Below, one piece after another: positions 1 to 5,144 of a stretch of DNA of 5,144 nt. This DNA is from Saprospiraceae bacterium. Lineage in GTDB: Bacteria; Bacteroidota; Bacteroidia; Chitinophagales; Saprospiraceae. Each line of letters begins with the position of its first letter. The first letter of the stretch is position 1. The stretch lies in contig JAGQWW010000225.1 of assembly GCA_020436955.1 (NCBI GenBank), forward strand, positions 1 to 5,144, written 5' to 3'. The notes beneath the pieces were generated by a model, which saw only the letters and a list, made by a program, of their open reading frames with translations, made no database searches and had not been told where the DNA came from. The position numbers were made by a program, and so were the translations under genes.

Positions 1-552
1 CCTGGGAAGTTTGAAGTTTGCTTTGACCGCTTTTTTAAAAGGAACATTCCTGACAACTTCAAAGGCCTTATTGTATTTCGATGAAAATTCATTAGCAATA
101 CTTTGACATACTGTATAGGCAAAATCTATTCTCGGAACAGCAAAAGCTTCTACTCGCTTCCAAATACCTTGTACCAGGGGCCTTTCCACCACCTCAGGTA
201 CCTCAGTAAAGTATTCATGGGCATCGTAAGAAACCTTTTTGCCCTTAAGTTTTGCAGCCAACAAGCCCGGCAAAATGCTATCCAGGTCAACCGAATTTAC
301 CAAATCAAAAGAATGAAACAACAGGTAAAAGAACAGCCTGATATTATATTCCAGGTAGAAGAGTTTTCCTTTTTTAAAAAATAGATTCATGCGGACCTGC
401 TCAAAAGGTTGTCGTTTCAAGGCCCTTGAATCTGATCGCCTTCTTCCTATCAATGTCACTTTATAACCTGCCTGTACCAAAGTCGAACAAATGCGAATCA
501 TTCGTTGGTCGTAATTCAAGTCGTTTGTTACCGTGCAGATAATATGCCTCAT
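1..552 (-). CDS. GT4-like glycosyltransferase, N-terminal part (cut by left edge)
   Basis: This open frame reads from ATG at 552 off the left edge, giving 184 residues without a stop. It starts MRHIICTVTNDLNYDQRM, a first beta-strand and loop typical of GT-B glycosyltransferases. It continues with GYKVTLIGRR (29-38), a hydrophobic stretch with VNSVDLDSILPG (85-96), then YDAHEYFTEVPE (109-120), a trailing RP and W, and FEVVRNVP (164-171). The DAHE/EVPE block and the late VVRNVP are familiar from Bacteroidota family 4-like enzymes that transfer a sugar from a nucleotide donor in cell-surface glycan synthesis. The donor-binding C-terminal domain, with its usual E-x7-E motif, is outside the window, so donor and acceptor cannot be named. 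It has no signal peptide; residues 73-82 are hydrophobic but too short for a clear membrane span. The start overlaps the recQ stop as ATGA (549-552), so translation is probably coupled to recQ. No separate promoter is apparent. Confidence 0.82.
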   Translation of the reverse strand, partial: MRHIICTVTNDLNYDQRMIRICSTLVQAGYKVTLIGRRRSDSRALKRQPFEQVRMNLFFKKGKLFYLEYNIRLFFYLLFHSFDLVNSVDLDSILPGLLAAKLKGKKVSYDAHEYFTEVPEVVERPLVQGIWKRVEAFAVPRIDFAYTVCQSIANEFSSKYNKAFEVVRNVPFKKAVKANFKLPR

Positions 553-2450
553 GCTTCTTTGGATTTTACCTTATCTTCCTCTTTTATCAAGAACCCTTCT
601 TCCAGCAAATAGGTCAAAGCAGTGAAAACTTTTTCCTGTTTATTAGGATGGAAGGATCCAATAATCTGTATTTCCGTTAAGGGCTCCCTTCGCAGCAGGT
701 AAATGATTTTTTGTTTAAGCCTTTCCAGGTCATCCGGGCTGATATCCGATTCAGTTCTGCCCAGACAAACGTCGCAGATGCCACAAGGCTTTGCATTTTC
801 TTCTCCAAAATATTGTAAAAGCATCTGGTTTCTGCAGCGCGGTGTTTCGCAGTAATCAATGACTGCGTCCATCCGCTCTCTCGCTCTTTGTTTCCTGAAG
901 TTATATTTTTCCTGGTCTATTGTTAGATCCTCAGCATTGACTCTTTCTTTTAAAAAGGTGAGCTGAGGGCTATCTTTCTGGGGGAAATATTCAATAATAC
1001 CTTCTTTTTCCAGCAAAGTAAGCTGCTTGGAGAAAAGGGTAGGGTCAATTTTGGCGAATCCTGCCAACTTCTGTTCGCTGATTTTCACCAAATGGGAAAA
1101 AACCCCGGTGTGTGCACGCATCAAAGCCTTTAAAGTGCCATCTAGTTTCTTGTTGCGCAATTGAAAATCGTACAAAGCTTCCCTATCCACTTTTATTCTT
1201 GCCCGACTGGGTGTATATACAGCTTCACTGAGGTATAACCAACCATCTTGTTCCAGGATTTTCAGTGCATTGAGACTGGTAAGCACATCTAATTTATAGT
1301 TCCTGGCAAATTCAATAATATTAAAATCATAGGATTGACCTTCACCTCCACCAACTGCTAATTGATAATAACTACCCAAAGCACGATAAATCTGTCGAAT
1401 TTGTGAAAGGGAGGGAAAACTCACCGTGTAATTCTCCTTGAGATTATCCTTATCAACTTCCTCGTATAATAAGACGGCAAATGCTTTTTTACCATCTCTG
1501 CCAGCTCTTCCTGCTTCCTGAAAATAAGCCTCCAAGCTATCAGGTAAATCGAGGTGAACAACAGACCGCACATCTGCTTTGTCAATGCCCATTCCGAATG
1601 CATTGGTGGCCACCATCACTCGGGTTTTACCCGTGATCCAATTGGATTGCTTGTTGGCCCGTTCTTTATGGTCCAGACCGGCATGATAAAAATCTGCTAC
1701 TATTTTTTTTCGTTGCAAATCAATAGCTACTTCTTTGGTTTGCCTTCGATTGCGAGCATATACCACAGCAGAACCTTTTACATTCCTGAGGATTTCAGCC
1801 AATTTTACCAGCTTATTTTCTTCATGCAAAACGACGTAGGCCAGATTCTTCCTTTCAAAACTGGACTGGAATACATTTTCCTGAGAAAAACACAATTTGT
1901 CCTGAATATCCTTTACAACTTCAGGCACTGCTGTTGCTGTCAATGCCAAAAATGGGACCTTCGGAATTATCTCACGCAGGGTGGCTATTTCGAGGTAGGG
2001 TGGTCTAAAATCATATCCCCATTGCGATACACAATGCGCCTCATCTATAGCTACCAAATTGACATTCATTTGGGCTATTCTTTCCCGTGCCATTTCTGTC
2101 TGGAGACGTTCCGGACTCAGGTACAAAAACTTCAAGGCACCATGAACAGCATTATCAAATAAAATATCAATTTCACGATAGGAGAGGCCACTATGGATGG
2201 CAGCTGCTGGAATATTTCTTTTTTGTAATTGATCGACCTGATCCTTCATCAGTGCAATCAAGGGAGAAATTACAATGCAAATGCCTTCTTGTAAGAGTGC
2301 AGGTACCTGGAAACAAATGGATTTACCACCTCCGGTAGGTAAGAGTGCGAGGGTATCTTTACCTTTAATGACAGATTCAATGATTTCTGCCTGTTGTGGC
2401 CGAAAAGCATCGTATCCCCAATACTTTTTTAGAATATCTAGTGGCTCCAA
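549..2450 (-). CDS. recQ: RecQ-family ATP-dependent DNA helicase
   Basis: This 633-residue superfamily 2 helicase should unwind DNA 3' to 5' with ATP in recombination and repair. The full motif set is visible: motif 0 FRPQQ (16-20), Walker A TGGGKS (39-44), Ia SPLIALMKDQV (62-72), DEAH (136-139), aromatic-rich loop CVSQWGYDFRPPY (140-152), III LTATA (170-174), V ATNAFGMGIDKADVR (281-295) and VI QEAGRAGRDG (311-320). Zinc ligands C539, C556, C559 and C562 have the classical RecQ spacing. Between motif VI and the zinc site lie about 225 residues, against about 55 in E. coli RecQ (from memory), so an extra alpha-helical, possibly winged-helix region is inserted. Only 71 residues follow the zinc site; this looks like one small helical domain and leaves no room for RQC plus HRDC. 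The start must be TTG at 2450: the codon two upstream is TAA, and the next Met (M68) lies beyond Walker A. The stop overlaps the next gene. Family is certain; a paralogue elsewhere in the genome could be the main RecQ. Confidence 0.95.
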   Translation of the reverse strand: MEPLDILKKYWGYDAFRPQQAEIIESVIKGKDTLALLPTGGGKSICFQVPALLQEGICIVISPLIALMKDQVDQLQKRNIPAAAIHSGLSYREIDILFDNAVHGALKFLYLSPERLQTEMARERIAQMNVNLVAIDEAHCVSQWGYDFRPPYLEIATLREIIPKVPFLALTATAVPEVVKDIQDKLCFSQENVFQSSFERKNLAYVVLHEENKLVKLAEILRNVKGSAVVYARNRRQTKEVAIDLQRKKIVADFYHAGLDHKERANKQSNWITGKTRVMVATNAFGMGIDKADVRSVVHLDLPDSLEAYFQEAGRAGRDGKKAFAVLLYEEVDKDNLKENYTVSFPSLSQIRQIYRALGSYYQLAVGGGEGQSYDFNIIEFARNYKLDVLTSLNALKILEQDGWLYLSEAVYTPSRARIKVDREALYDFQLRNKKLDGTLKALMRAHTGVFSHLVKISEQKLAGFAKIDPTLFSKQLTLLEKEGIIEYFPQKDSPQLTFLKERVNAEDLTIDQEKYNFRKQRARERMDAVIDYCETPRCRNQMLLQYFGEENAKPCGICDVCLGRTESDISPDDLERLKQKIIYLLRREPLTEIQIIGSFHPNKQEKVFTALTYLLEEGFLIKEEDKVKSKEA

Positions 2451-2453
2451 GAG

Positions 2454-2471
2454 TTAAGATTGCCTGTTCAT
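2454..2471 (-). other. Five-codon in-frame mini-ORF before recQ
   Basis: An ATG at 2469-2471 opens Met-Asn-Arg-Gln-Ser and ends in TAA at 2454-2456. One codon (CTC) separates this stop from the TTG start of recQ, and both are in the same frame. It could be a stop-and-restart leader that feeds ribosomes to recQ. It could also be the original recQ N-terminus cut off by a nonsense change or a base-calling error, or it may be chance. The sequence alone does not decide between these. Confidence 0.35.
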
Positions 2472-2479
2472 ACAAAAAG

Positions 2480-2511
2480 CGAATGTAGGTTCTTTTTTCT
2501 TCGTTCCTAAA
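2480..2511 (-). promoter_or_regulatory. Weak candidate promoter for recQ
   Basis: On the minus strand TACATTCG (2480-2487) differs by one base from the Bacteroidota -7 consensus TAnnTTTG. A TTTA (2508-2511) stands 20 bases upstream, where the -33 TTTG is expected, again one base off. Initiation would fall just before the mini-ORF ATG at 2471. Both boxes are imperfect, and the gap is AT-rich enough for chance matches. recQ may instead be read mainly from the stronger promoter ahead of the upstream gene, since no terminator is visible between them. Confidence 0.28.
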
Positions 2512-2531
2512 TTCTGCAAAAAGTATCAATT

Positions 2532-3230
2532 TCAGGCAGCTTTTTCGCGGGATTTCCTGGCTTTTTTTTGTTCATTATTACTTTCATACAGACAATACTG
2601 GTCATATCGTAATCTGTCTTTCTCGCGCCAGATATCTTTTCCGATAGTACAAAGCACTACCAGTTCTTCATACAACTGGTTTCCTTTGTCAATTCTTCTT
2701 TCAACCCCTATGTCTCTTTCAGCCACTCGATCCAATTGTAAATTTACTGCCTTTTCAAACACCTGATTTGCTTCCTGAATCCTTTGCAGAACGTTTTCAT
2801 TTACACCTACATCTGCTAAAAAATCCAACTGCCCTCTGGCCACTCTGACCACCCGCCTACCACAAAATATCAATTGGGCATCTGTCATATCACCCAGTTT
2901 ATTAGCTCCAAACTTTCGGTATCTGCCTGAACGGTTACCAAATTTGGTGGCAATACGGGTCATCAGACTGCGAATAGAAGCTTTTAGGTTTTCCGCTGCT
3001 TCATATTTCTTCTCTGTAAGTAACATTTGGTCACCCAAAAATTCGTCATCATCGGGAAAATCACGGAAGGATTCACACATTTGGAAAAACTTCCTCAATT
3101 TATCTTCACCATAACCATATTCATTAAAATAGGGTAGGTCTTTCTTAGCAAGTTTGAGGGACTCCATGCTAATTAGGTACAATTCTGCATCAGGAAAATT
3201 ATGCTTCCTTTGGCTGGATTGCTTTTTCAT
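2532..3230 (-). CDS. Uncharacterised 232-residue Bacteroidota protein
   Basis: I cannot assign a function or a named family. The protein has no signal peptide or membrane segment, so it is probably cytoplasmic. It is rich in charged residues and predicted by eye to be mostly alpha-helical. The N-terminus is basic (MKKQSSQRKH), residues 32-66 are acidic and aromatic, and the tail is basic (KKARKSREKAA, 222-232). The likely conserved core is KFGNRSGRYRKFG (96-108), then DMTDAQL (114-120), RRVVRVA (125-131), a long helix with AERDIGVERRIDKGNQLYEEL (170-190), and GKDIW plus RYDQYCLY (197-215). This pattern resembles hypothetical proteins I associate with Bacteroidota, but that is memory, not a search. 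There are no Walker, HTH, zinc or nuclease motifs. The ATG at 3230 is preferred over M22 because a well-formed promoter ends about 25 bases upstream. recQ follows after 81 bases on the same strand with no terminator between, so co-transcription is possible. Confidence 0.85.
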   Translation of the reverse strand: MKKQSSQRKHNFPDAELYLISMESLKLAKKDLPYFNEYGYGEDKLRKFFQMCESFRDFPDDDEFLGDQMLLTEKKYEAAENLKASIRSLMTRIATKFGNRSGRYRKFGANKLGDMTDAQLIFCGRRVVRVARGQLDFLADVGVNENVLQRIQEANQVFEKAVNLQLDRVAERDIGVERRIDKGNQLYEELVVLCTIGKDIWREKDRLRYDQYCLYESNNEQKKARKSREKAA

Positions 3231-3254
3231 TTTGCTGCTGTCATTTGGTTATTG

Positions 3255-3286
3255 CAAATATAAATTACACGCCTATAAAAACCAAA
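3255..3286 (-). promoter_or_regulatory. Bacteroidota-type promoter for the 232-residue gene
   Basis: Read on the minus strand, TTTG (3283-3286), a 20-base spacer and TATATTTG (3255-3262) match the Bacteroidota primary-sigma consensus TTTG / TAnnTTTG with normal spacing. Initiation about six or seven bases downstream gives a leader of under 20 bases before the ATG at 3230. The leader has no Shine-Dalgarno sequence, as is usual in this phylum. The promoter probably also serves recQ and the glycosyltransferase by read-through. This is the best promoter in the window. Confidence 0.7.
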
Positions 3287-3287
3287 T

Positions 3288-3321
3288 GTTTCAAATTCAA
3301 ATTAATTTGTTTCAAAACAAA
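3288..3321. repeat. Repeat and palindrome cluster upstream of the promoter
   Basis: Three small symmetric elements are packed here. GTTTCAAA occurs twice (3288-3295 and 3309-3316), 21 bases apart start to start, or about two helical turns. CAAATTAATTTG (3298-3309) is a perfect 12-base palindrome between the copies. TTTGTTTCAAAACAAA (3306-3321) is a perfect 7-base inverted repeat with a CA centre. They end two bases upstream of the -33 box, so a regulator site is possible. Chance is also plausible in DNA this AT-rich. The inverted repeat lies just past the CoA-transferase stop, but without GC pairs and with its T-run (minus strand) on the wrong side it is a poor terminator. Confidence 0.45.
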
Positions 3322-3332
3322 CAAAAAAGCAA

Positions 3333-4397
3333 CTATTTAATTGAAAAGGCCATACTACTTACCCGTTTTGAAATGCTGCCGTCCGCATGCTGCTCTTCGA
3401 GTATCATGGACCTTGCCATTGGATTTTCAAATACCTCTTTCATATCCTTTATTATTCCAAAGGGGATTTTCTTTTGTTGGAGTTGTGTAGCCAGGGCATC
3501 GCTTTTCCAATCTTTAATCTTATCGTGCAAAAGCTCGATTAAAGCATCTCTTTTTTCAACCCGGTCCTGATTCTTTTTAAAGTTTGAAATCTCCGAATCC
3601 TTAATACCCAATACCATAGTCAGGTGTAAAAATTGAGCATCTGAACCTACTGCCAGCACAATTTGCTTATTATCTGCAGTCGTAAAGTAGTCGCCATAAG
3701 GGGCAATATTAGGATGCTGGCATCCCATTTTTTGAGGTACAAATCCTACATTTAAATAGTTTGAAGCCTGATTGACCAATGAAGCGATGGCTGCCTGATA
3801 GAGAGAAACTTCAACCAAACTTCCTTTACCGGTAGCTTTTCTTTTTAAAAGGGCTAATAAAATTCCTTCTTTTAAATGATGCGCAGCTATCACATCAATC
3901 AGCGCAACCGGCATCTTGACCGGATTCCCATTTGGCTCACCACACATATAAAGAAAACCGGCTTCAGCTTGCAAAACCACGTCGAATGCTGGTCTGGGAT
4001 CATCGGGTCCAAATCCTGTTAGAGAAGCATAAATAACATTTAGGTTGCCTTGAACTATAGCTTCATATCCTAGAGAAAATGCTTCACATCGTTCTCTGTT
4101 AAAATTGGCGATGATAATATCTGCATCCTTGCAAAGTGCCTGAACCTCATCCAGGTCGGCAGAGTCCCTTAAATCTTTAAAAAGGACATTTTTACCCCAG
4201 TTGATGCTTGCATAATAAGCTGACACCGCCTTTTCAGCAGTTTCGCCCGGAACTCGCCAATGCCTGGTCACATCACCATGCCCTTTGGGTTCTATTTTTG
4301 TCACATTGGCACCCAATTCAGCAAAAAACATCCCTACAGAAGGTCCGGCCAGCACACCGGCCAATTCGACTATTTTCAGGTTTTTGATCCAATCCAT
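3333..4397 (-). CDS. Class III CoA-transferase (CaiB/BaiF family)
   Basis: This is a complete 354-residue family III acyl-CoA transferase or alpha-methylacyl-CoA racemase-like protein, cytosolic. Members move CoA between carboxylic acids through an aspartyl-CoA thioester, or epimerise branched acyl-CoAs. The start LKIVELAGVLAGPSVGMFFAELGA (7-30) with KIEPKGHGD (34-42) is the CoA-binding Rossmann half. The block GFGPDDPRPAFDVVLQAEAG (128-147) holds the expected catalytic Asp, D139. GKGSLVEVSLYQAAIASL (190-207) and HPNIAPYGDYFTTAD (228-242) are further family signatures, and the C-terminus returns to the first domain. Its length is below the roughly 400 residues of formyl- or carnitine-CoA transferases and closer to racemase-type members. 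An intact D139 suggests an active enzyme. Substrate cannot be read from sequence, and the neighbours (TamB, an unknown, RecQ) give no pathway clue. The start ATG at 4397 is supported by the N-terminal motif beginning at residue 7. A probable promoter lies just upstream. Confidence 0.92.
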   Translation of the reverse strand: MDWIKNLKIVELAGVLAGPSVGMFFAELGANVTKIEPKGHGDVTRHWRVPGETAEKAVSAYYASINWGKNVLFKDLRDSADLDEVQALCKDADIIIANFNRERCEAFSLGYEAIVQGNLNVIYASLTGFGPDDPRPAFDVVLQAEAGFLYMCGEPNGNPVKMPVALIDVIAAHHLKEGILLALLKRKATGKGSLVEVSLYQAAIASLVNQASNYLNVGFVPQKMGCQHPNIAPYGDYFTTADNKQIVLAVGSDAQFLHLTMVLGIKDSEISNFKKNQDRVEKRDALIELLHDKIKDWKSDALATQLQQKKIPFGIIKDMKEVFENPMARSMILEEQHADGSISKRVSSMAFSIK

Positions 4398-4402
4398 GAA
4401 TG

Positions 4403-4421
4403 ATTATCTAAGGCTGATAAT
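4403..4421. repeat. Small inverted repeat in the CoA-transferase leader
   Basis: ATTATC (4403-4408) and GATAAT (4416-4421) form a perfect six-base stem around a seven-base loop, starting five bases upstream of the ATG. It would lie inside the leader predicted from the promoter at 4435-4442. With one G-C pair per stem it is weak; a role in start-site access or as an operator is speculative. Confidence 0.3.
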
Positions 4422-4434
4422 GAAATATTGGAAA

Positions 4435-4442
4435 CAAATATA
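4435..4442 (-). promoter_or_regulatory. Probable -7 box for the CoA-transferase gene
   Basis: The minus strand carries TATATTTG, identical to the -7 octamer before the 232-residue gene and a full match to TAnnTTTG. It sits 37 bases upstream of the ATG, giving a leader of about 30 bases. I see no TTTG at the expected distance for a -33 element; the nearest T-rich match is at the wrong spacing. The call therefore rests on the octamer and its position in the gap. Confidence 0.5.
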
Positions 4443-4494
4443 AGTGAAACCAAAACTCGATATGGAAAGGATTAAAGCTAAAAAAGGAATGAAC

Positions 4495-5144
4495 TTAGTT
4501 TTGAGCCTTTTTAAATCCTTGCTTGATTCCATCAATGAGCTCCTTGAAATTATCAAACTCATTTCGGTAGGAGAGACCGGCACCATACCTGGTTCGCGTA
4601 CCATTGCCAATTACCGTTTCCTGGCTGGCATAAGCTTTGATTTTAAGCCTTCTATCTGCAGTCAGTGCGTATTCAATAGTAAAGTCACCTGAAGTGAGTG
4701 AACCCTGGTTAACGCTGGTTCCCAAAGGAGAATTTTCATCCAAATTAAAAATAGTACCTACGCTTACTGACAATCGATCATTAAAGAAATAAGGCTGGAA
4801 ATACAATTGCAATTCCTGGCCTGAAACCCCAAAGCTTTCATCACCTGCAGTGGCAAGGTCAACGTTTTGATAGGAAGTATATCCTATGTTTAGATCAATA
4901 CCGGACAGGAATTTCACGTCGGTAACCAGATTGGACAGCAAATCAGAAAAATATAAGGACAACTGATTGGACAACAACTCAGTAACCGTATTAATAGTTA
5001 CATCTGCACCATTGACATTATTGGTTGGATTCAAAAATTGTCCTGCTACAATGAGTCCAAAAACCTGACGGTTCAATTCGTTCTGGTCCTGCTTTAAAAT
5101 CCTCAATTTACTTTGAGCATAATTTTTCAAGGACCCCTGCAAGC
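4495..5144 (-). CDS. tamB: TamB-like translocation/assembly protein, C-terminal part (cut by right edge)
   Basis: The frame is open from the right edge to TAA at 4495-4497 and gives about 215 residues, the C-terminal end of a TamB (DUF490) protein. TamB proteins are very long periplasm-spanning beta-rich proteins, anchored in the inner membrane. They work with a BamA/TamA-type outer-membrane partner in outer-membrane protein assembly and probably lipid transport. Counting from the first Leu codon here (5142), the diagnostic features are DQNELNRQVFGLIVAG (19-34), ELLSNQLS (55-62), FNDRLSVSVG (120-129), GDFTIEYALTADRRLKIKAY (152-171) and GLSYRNEFDNFKEL (189-202). Alternating polar and hydrophobic strands fit the family, and the tail is short and basic. 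The TTG at the right edge is not a start; the gene continues outside. The symbol reflects domain identity only, as Bacteroidota homologues are distant from the E. coli protein. No terminator hairpin follows the stop. Confidence 0.87.
   Translation of the reverse strand, partial: LQGSLKNYAQSKLRILKQDQNELNRQVFGLIVAGQFLNPTNNVNGADVTINTVTELLSNQLSLYFSDLLSNLVTDVKFLSGIDLNIGYTSYQNVDLATAGDESFGVSGQELQLYFQPYFFNDRLSVSVGTIFNLDENSPLGTSVNQGSLTSGDFTIEYALTADRRLKIKAYASQETVIGNGTRTRYGAGLSYRNEFDNFKELIDGIKQGFKKAQN

Noticed and set aside
103..384. Plus-strand 93-residue open frame
   Set aside because: It is antisense to the glycosyltransferase, whose DAHE/EVPE motifs cover the same bases.
1554..2162. Plus-strand 202-residue open frame
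   Set aside because: It lies antisense within recQ, is rich in Cys, Phe and Tyr with no domain pattern, and the opposite strand carries clear helicase motifs throughout.
2473..2523. CAAAAAG repeated at 2473-2479 and 2517-2523 in the recQ upstream gap
   Set aside because: Two copies of a seven-base A-rich word in an AT-rich gap are expected by chance, and the 44-base spacing is unremarkable.
3306..3330. Possible intrinsic terminator after the CoA-transferase
   Set aside because: The inverted repeat contains almost only A-T pairs and the T-run on the minus strand precedes rather than follows it, so it does not fit a Rho-independent terminator.
3154..3570. Plus-strand 138-residue open frame crossing a gap
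   Set aside because: It overlaps the ends of two well-supported minus-strand genes and their promoter; its composition is Ser/Cys/Phe-rich without a recognisable fold.
4404..4692. Short open frames on both strands at the tamB 3' end (4404-4610 minus, 4444-4692 plus)
   Set aside because: Both overlap the TamB C-terminal coding sequence, which is clearly the real frame, and neither shows protein-like motifs.
1..5144. A new defence, mobile-element or RNA-based system
   Set aside because: I found no transposase, integrase, reverse transcriptase, nuclease, toxin-antitoxin pair, CRISPR-like repeat or structured RNA; RecQ plus one unknown gene is not enough to claim a system.

Overview
The window comes from a Bacteroidota chromosome, and five genes read leftward on the minus strand. 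The lineage call rests on three things. The proteins look like Bacteroidota types (TamB tail, long-linker RecQ, a short GT4-like glycosyltransferase start). There is no clear Shine-Dalgarno sequence before the starts. Two intergenic gaps carry the octamer TATATTTG, which fits the Bacteroidota -7 consensus TAnnTTTG. Base composition is moderately AT-rich. Placement below phylum (for example near Saprospiria) would be a guess.

Reading in the direction of transcription, from the right edge: (1) the C-terminal part of a TamB-like (DUF490) envelope translocation/assembly protein, cut by the right edge; (2) a 97-base gap with a probable promoter, then a complete class III (CaiB/BaiF) CoA-transferase; (3) a 102-base AT-rich gap with a well-formed promoter and short repeats, then a 232-residue cytoplasmic protein of unknown function; (4) an 81-base gap, then a RecQ-family helicase that appears to start at TTG, preceded in the same frame by a five-codon ATG mini-ORF; (5) overlapping the recQ stop by ATGA, the N-terminal 184 residues of a glycosyltransferase, cut by the left edge. 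No gap exceeds 300 bases. I see no tRNA, rRNA, CRISPR array, insertion sequence or GC-rich intrinsic terminator.

The genes do not form an obvious pathway: outer-envelope biogenesis, CoA-ester metabolism, an unknown, DNA repair and glycan synthesis. The promoters suggest at least two transcription units after tamB (CoA-transferase alone or reading on; unknown gene plus recQ plus glycosyltransferase). recQ and the glycosyltransferase are probably translationally coupled.

I looked for a new defence, mobile or RNA system and did not find convincing evidence for one. The points most worth checking are the recQ start region (possible stop-start mini-ORF or nonsense change), the RecQ architecture (about 170 extra residues between helicase core and zinc site, no room for a usual HRDC domain, Tyr for His in the aromatic-rich loop), the uncharacterised 232-residue protein with its own promoter, and the repeat/palindrome cluster just upstream of that promoter.
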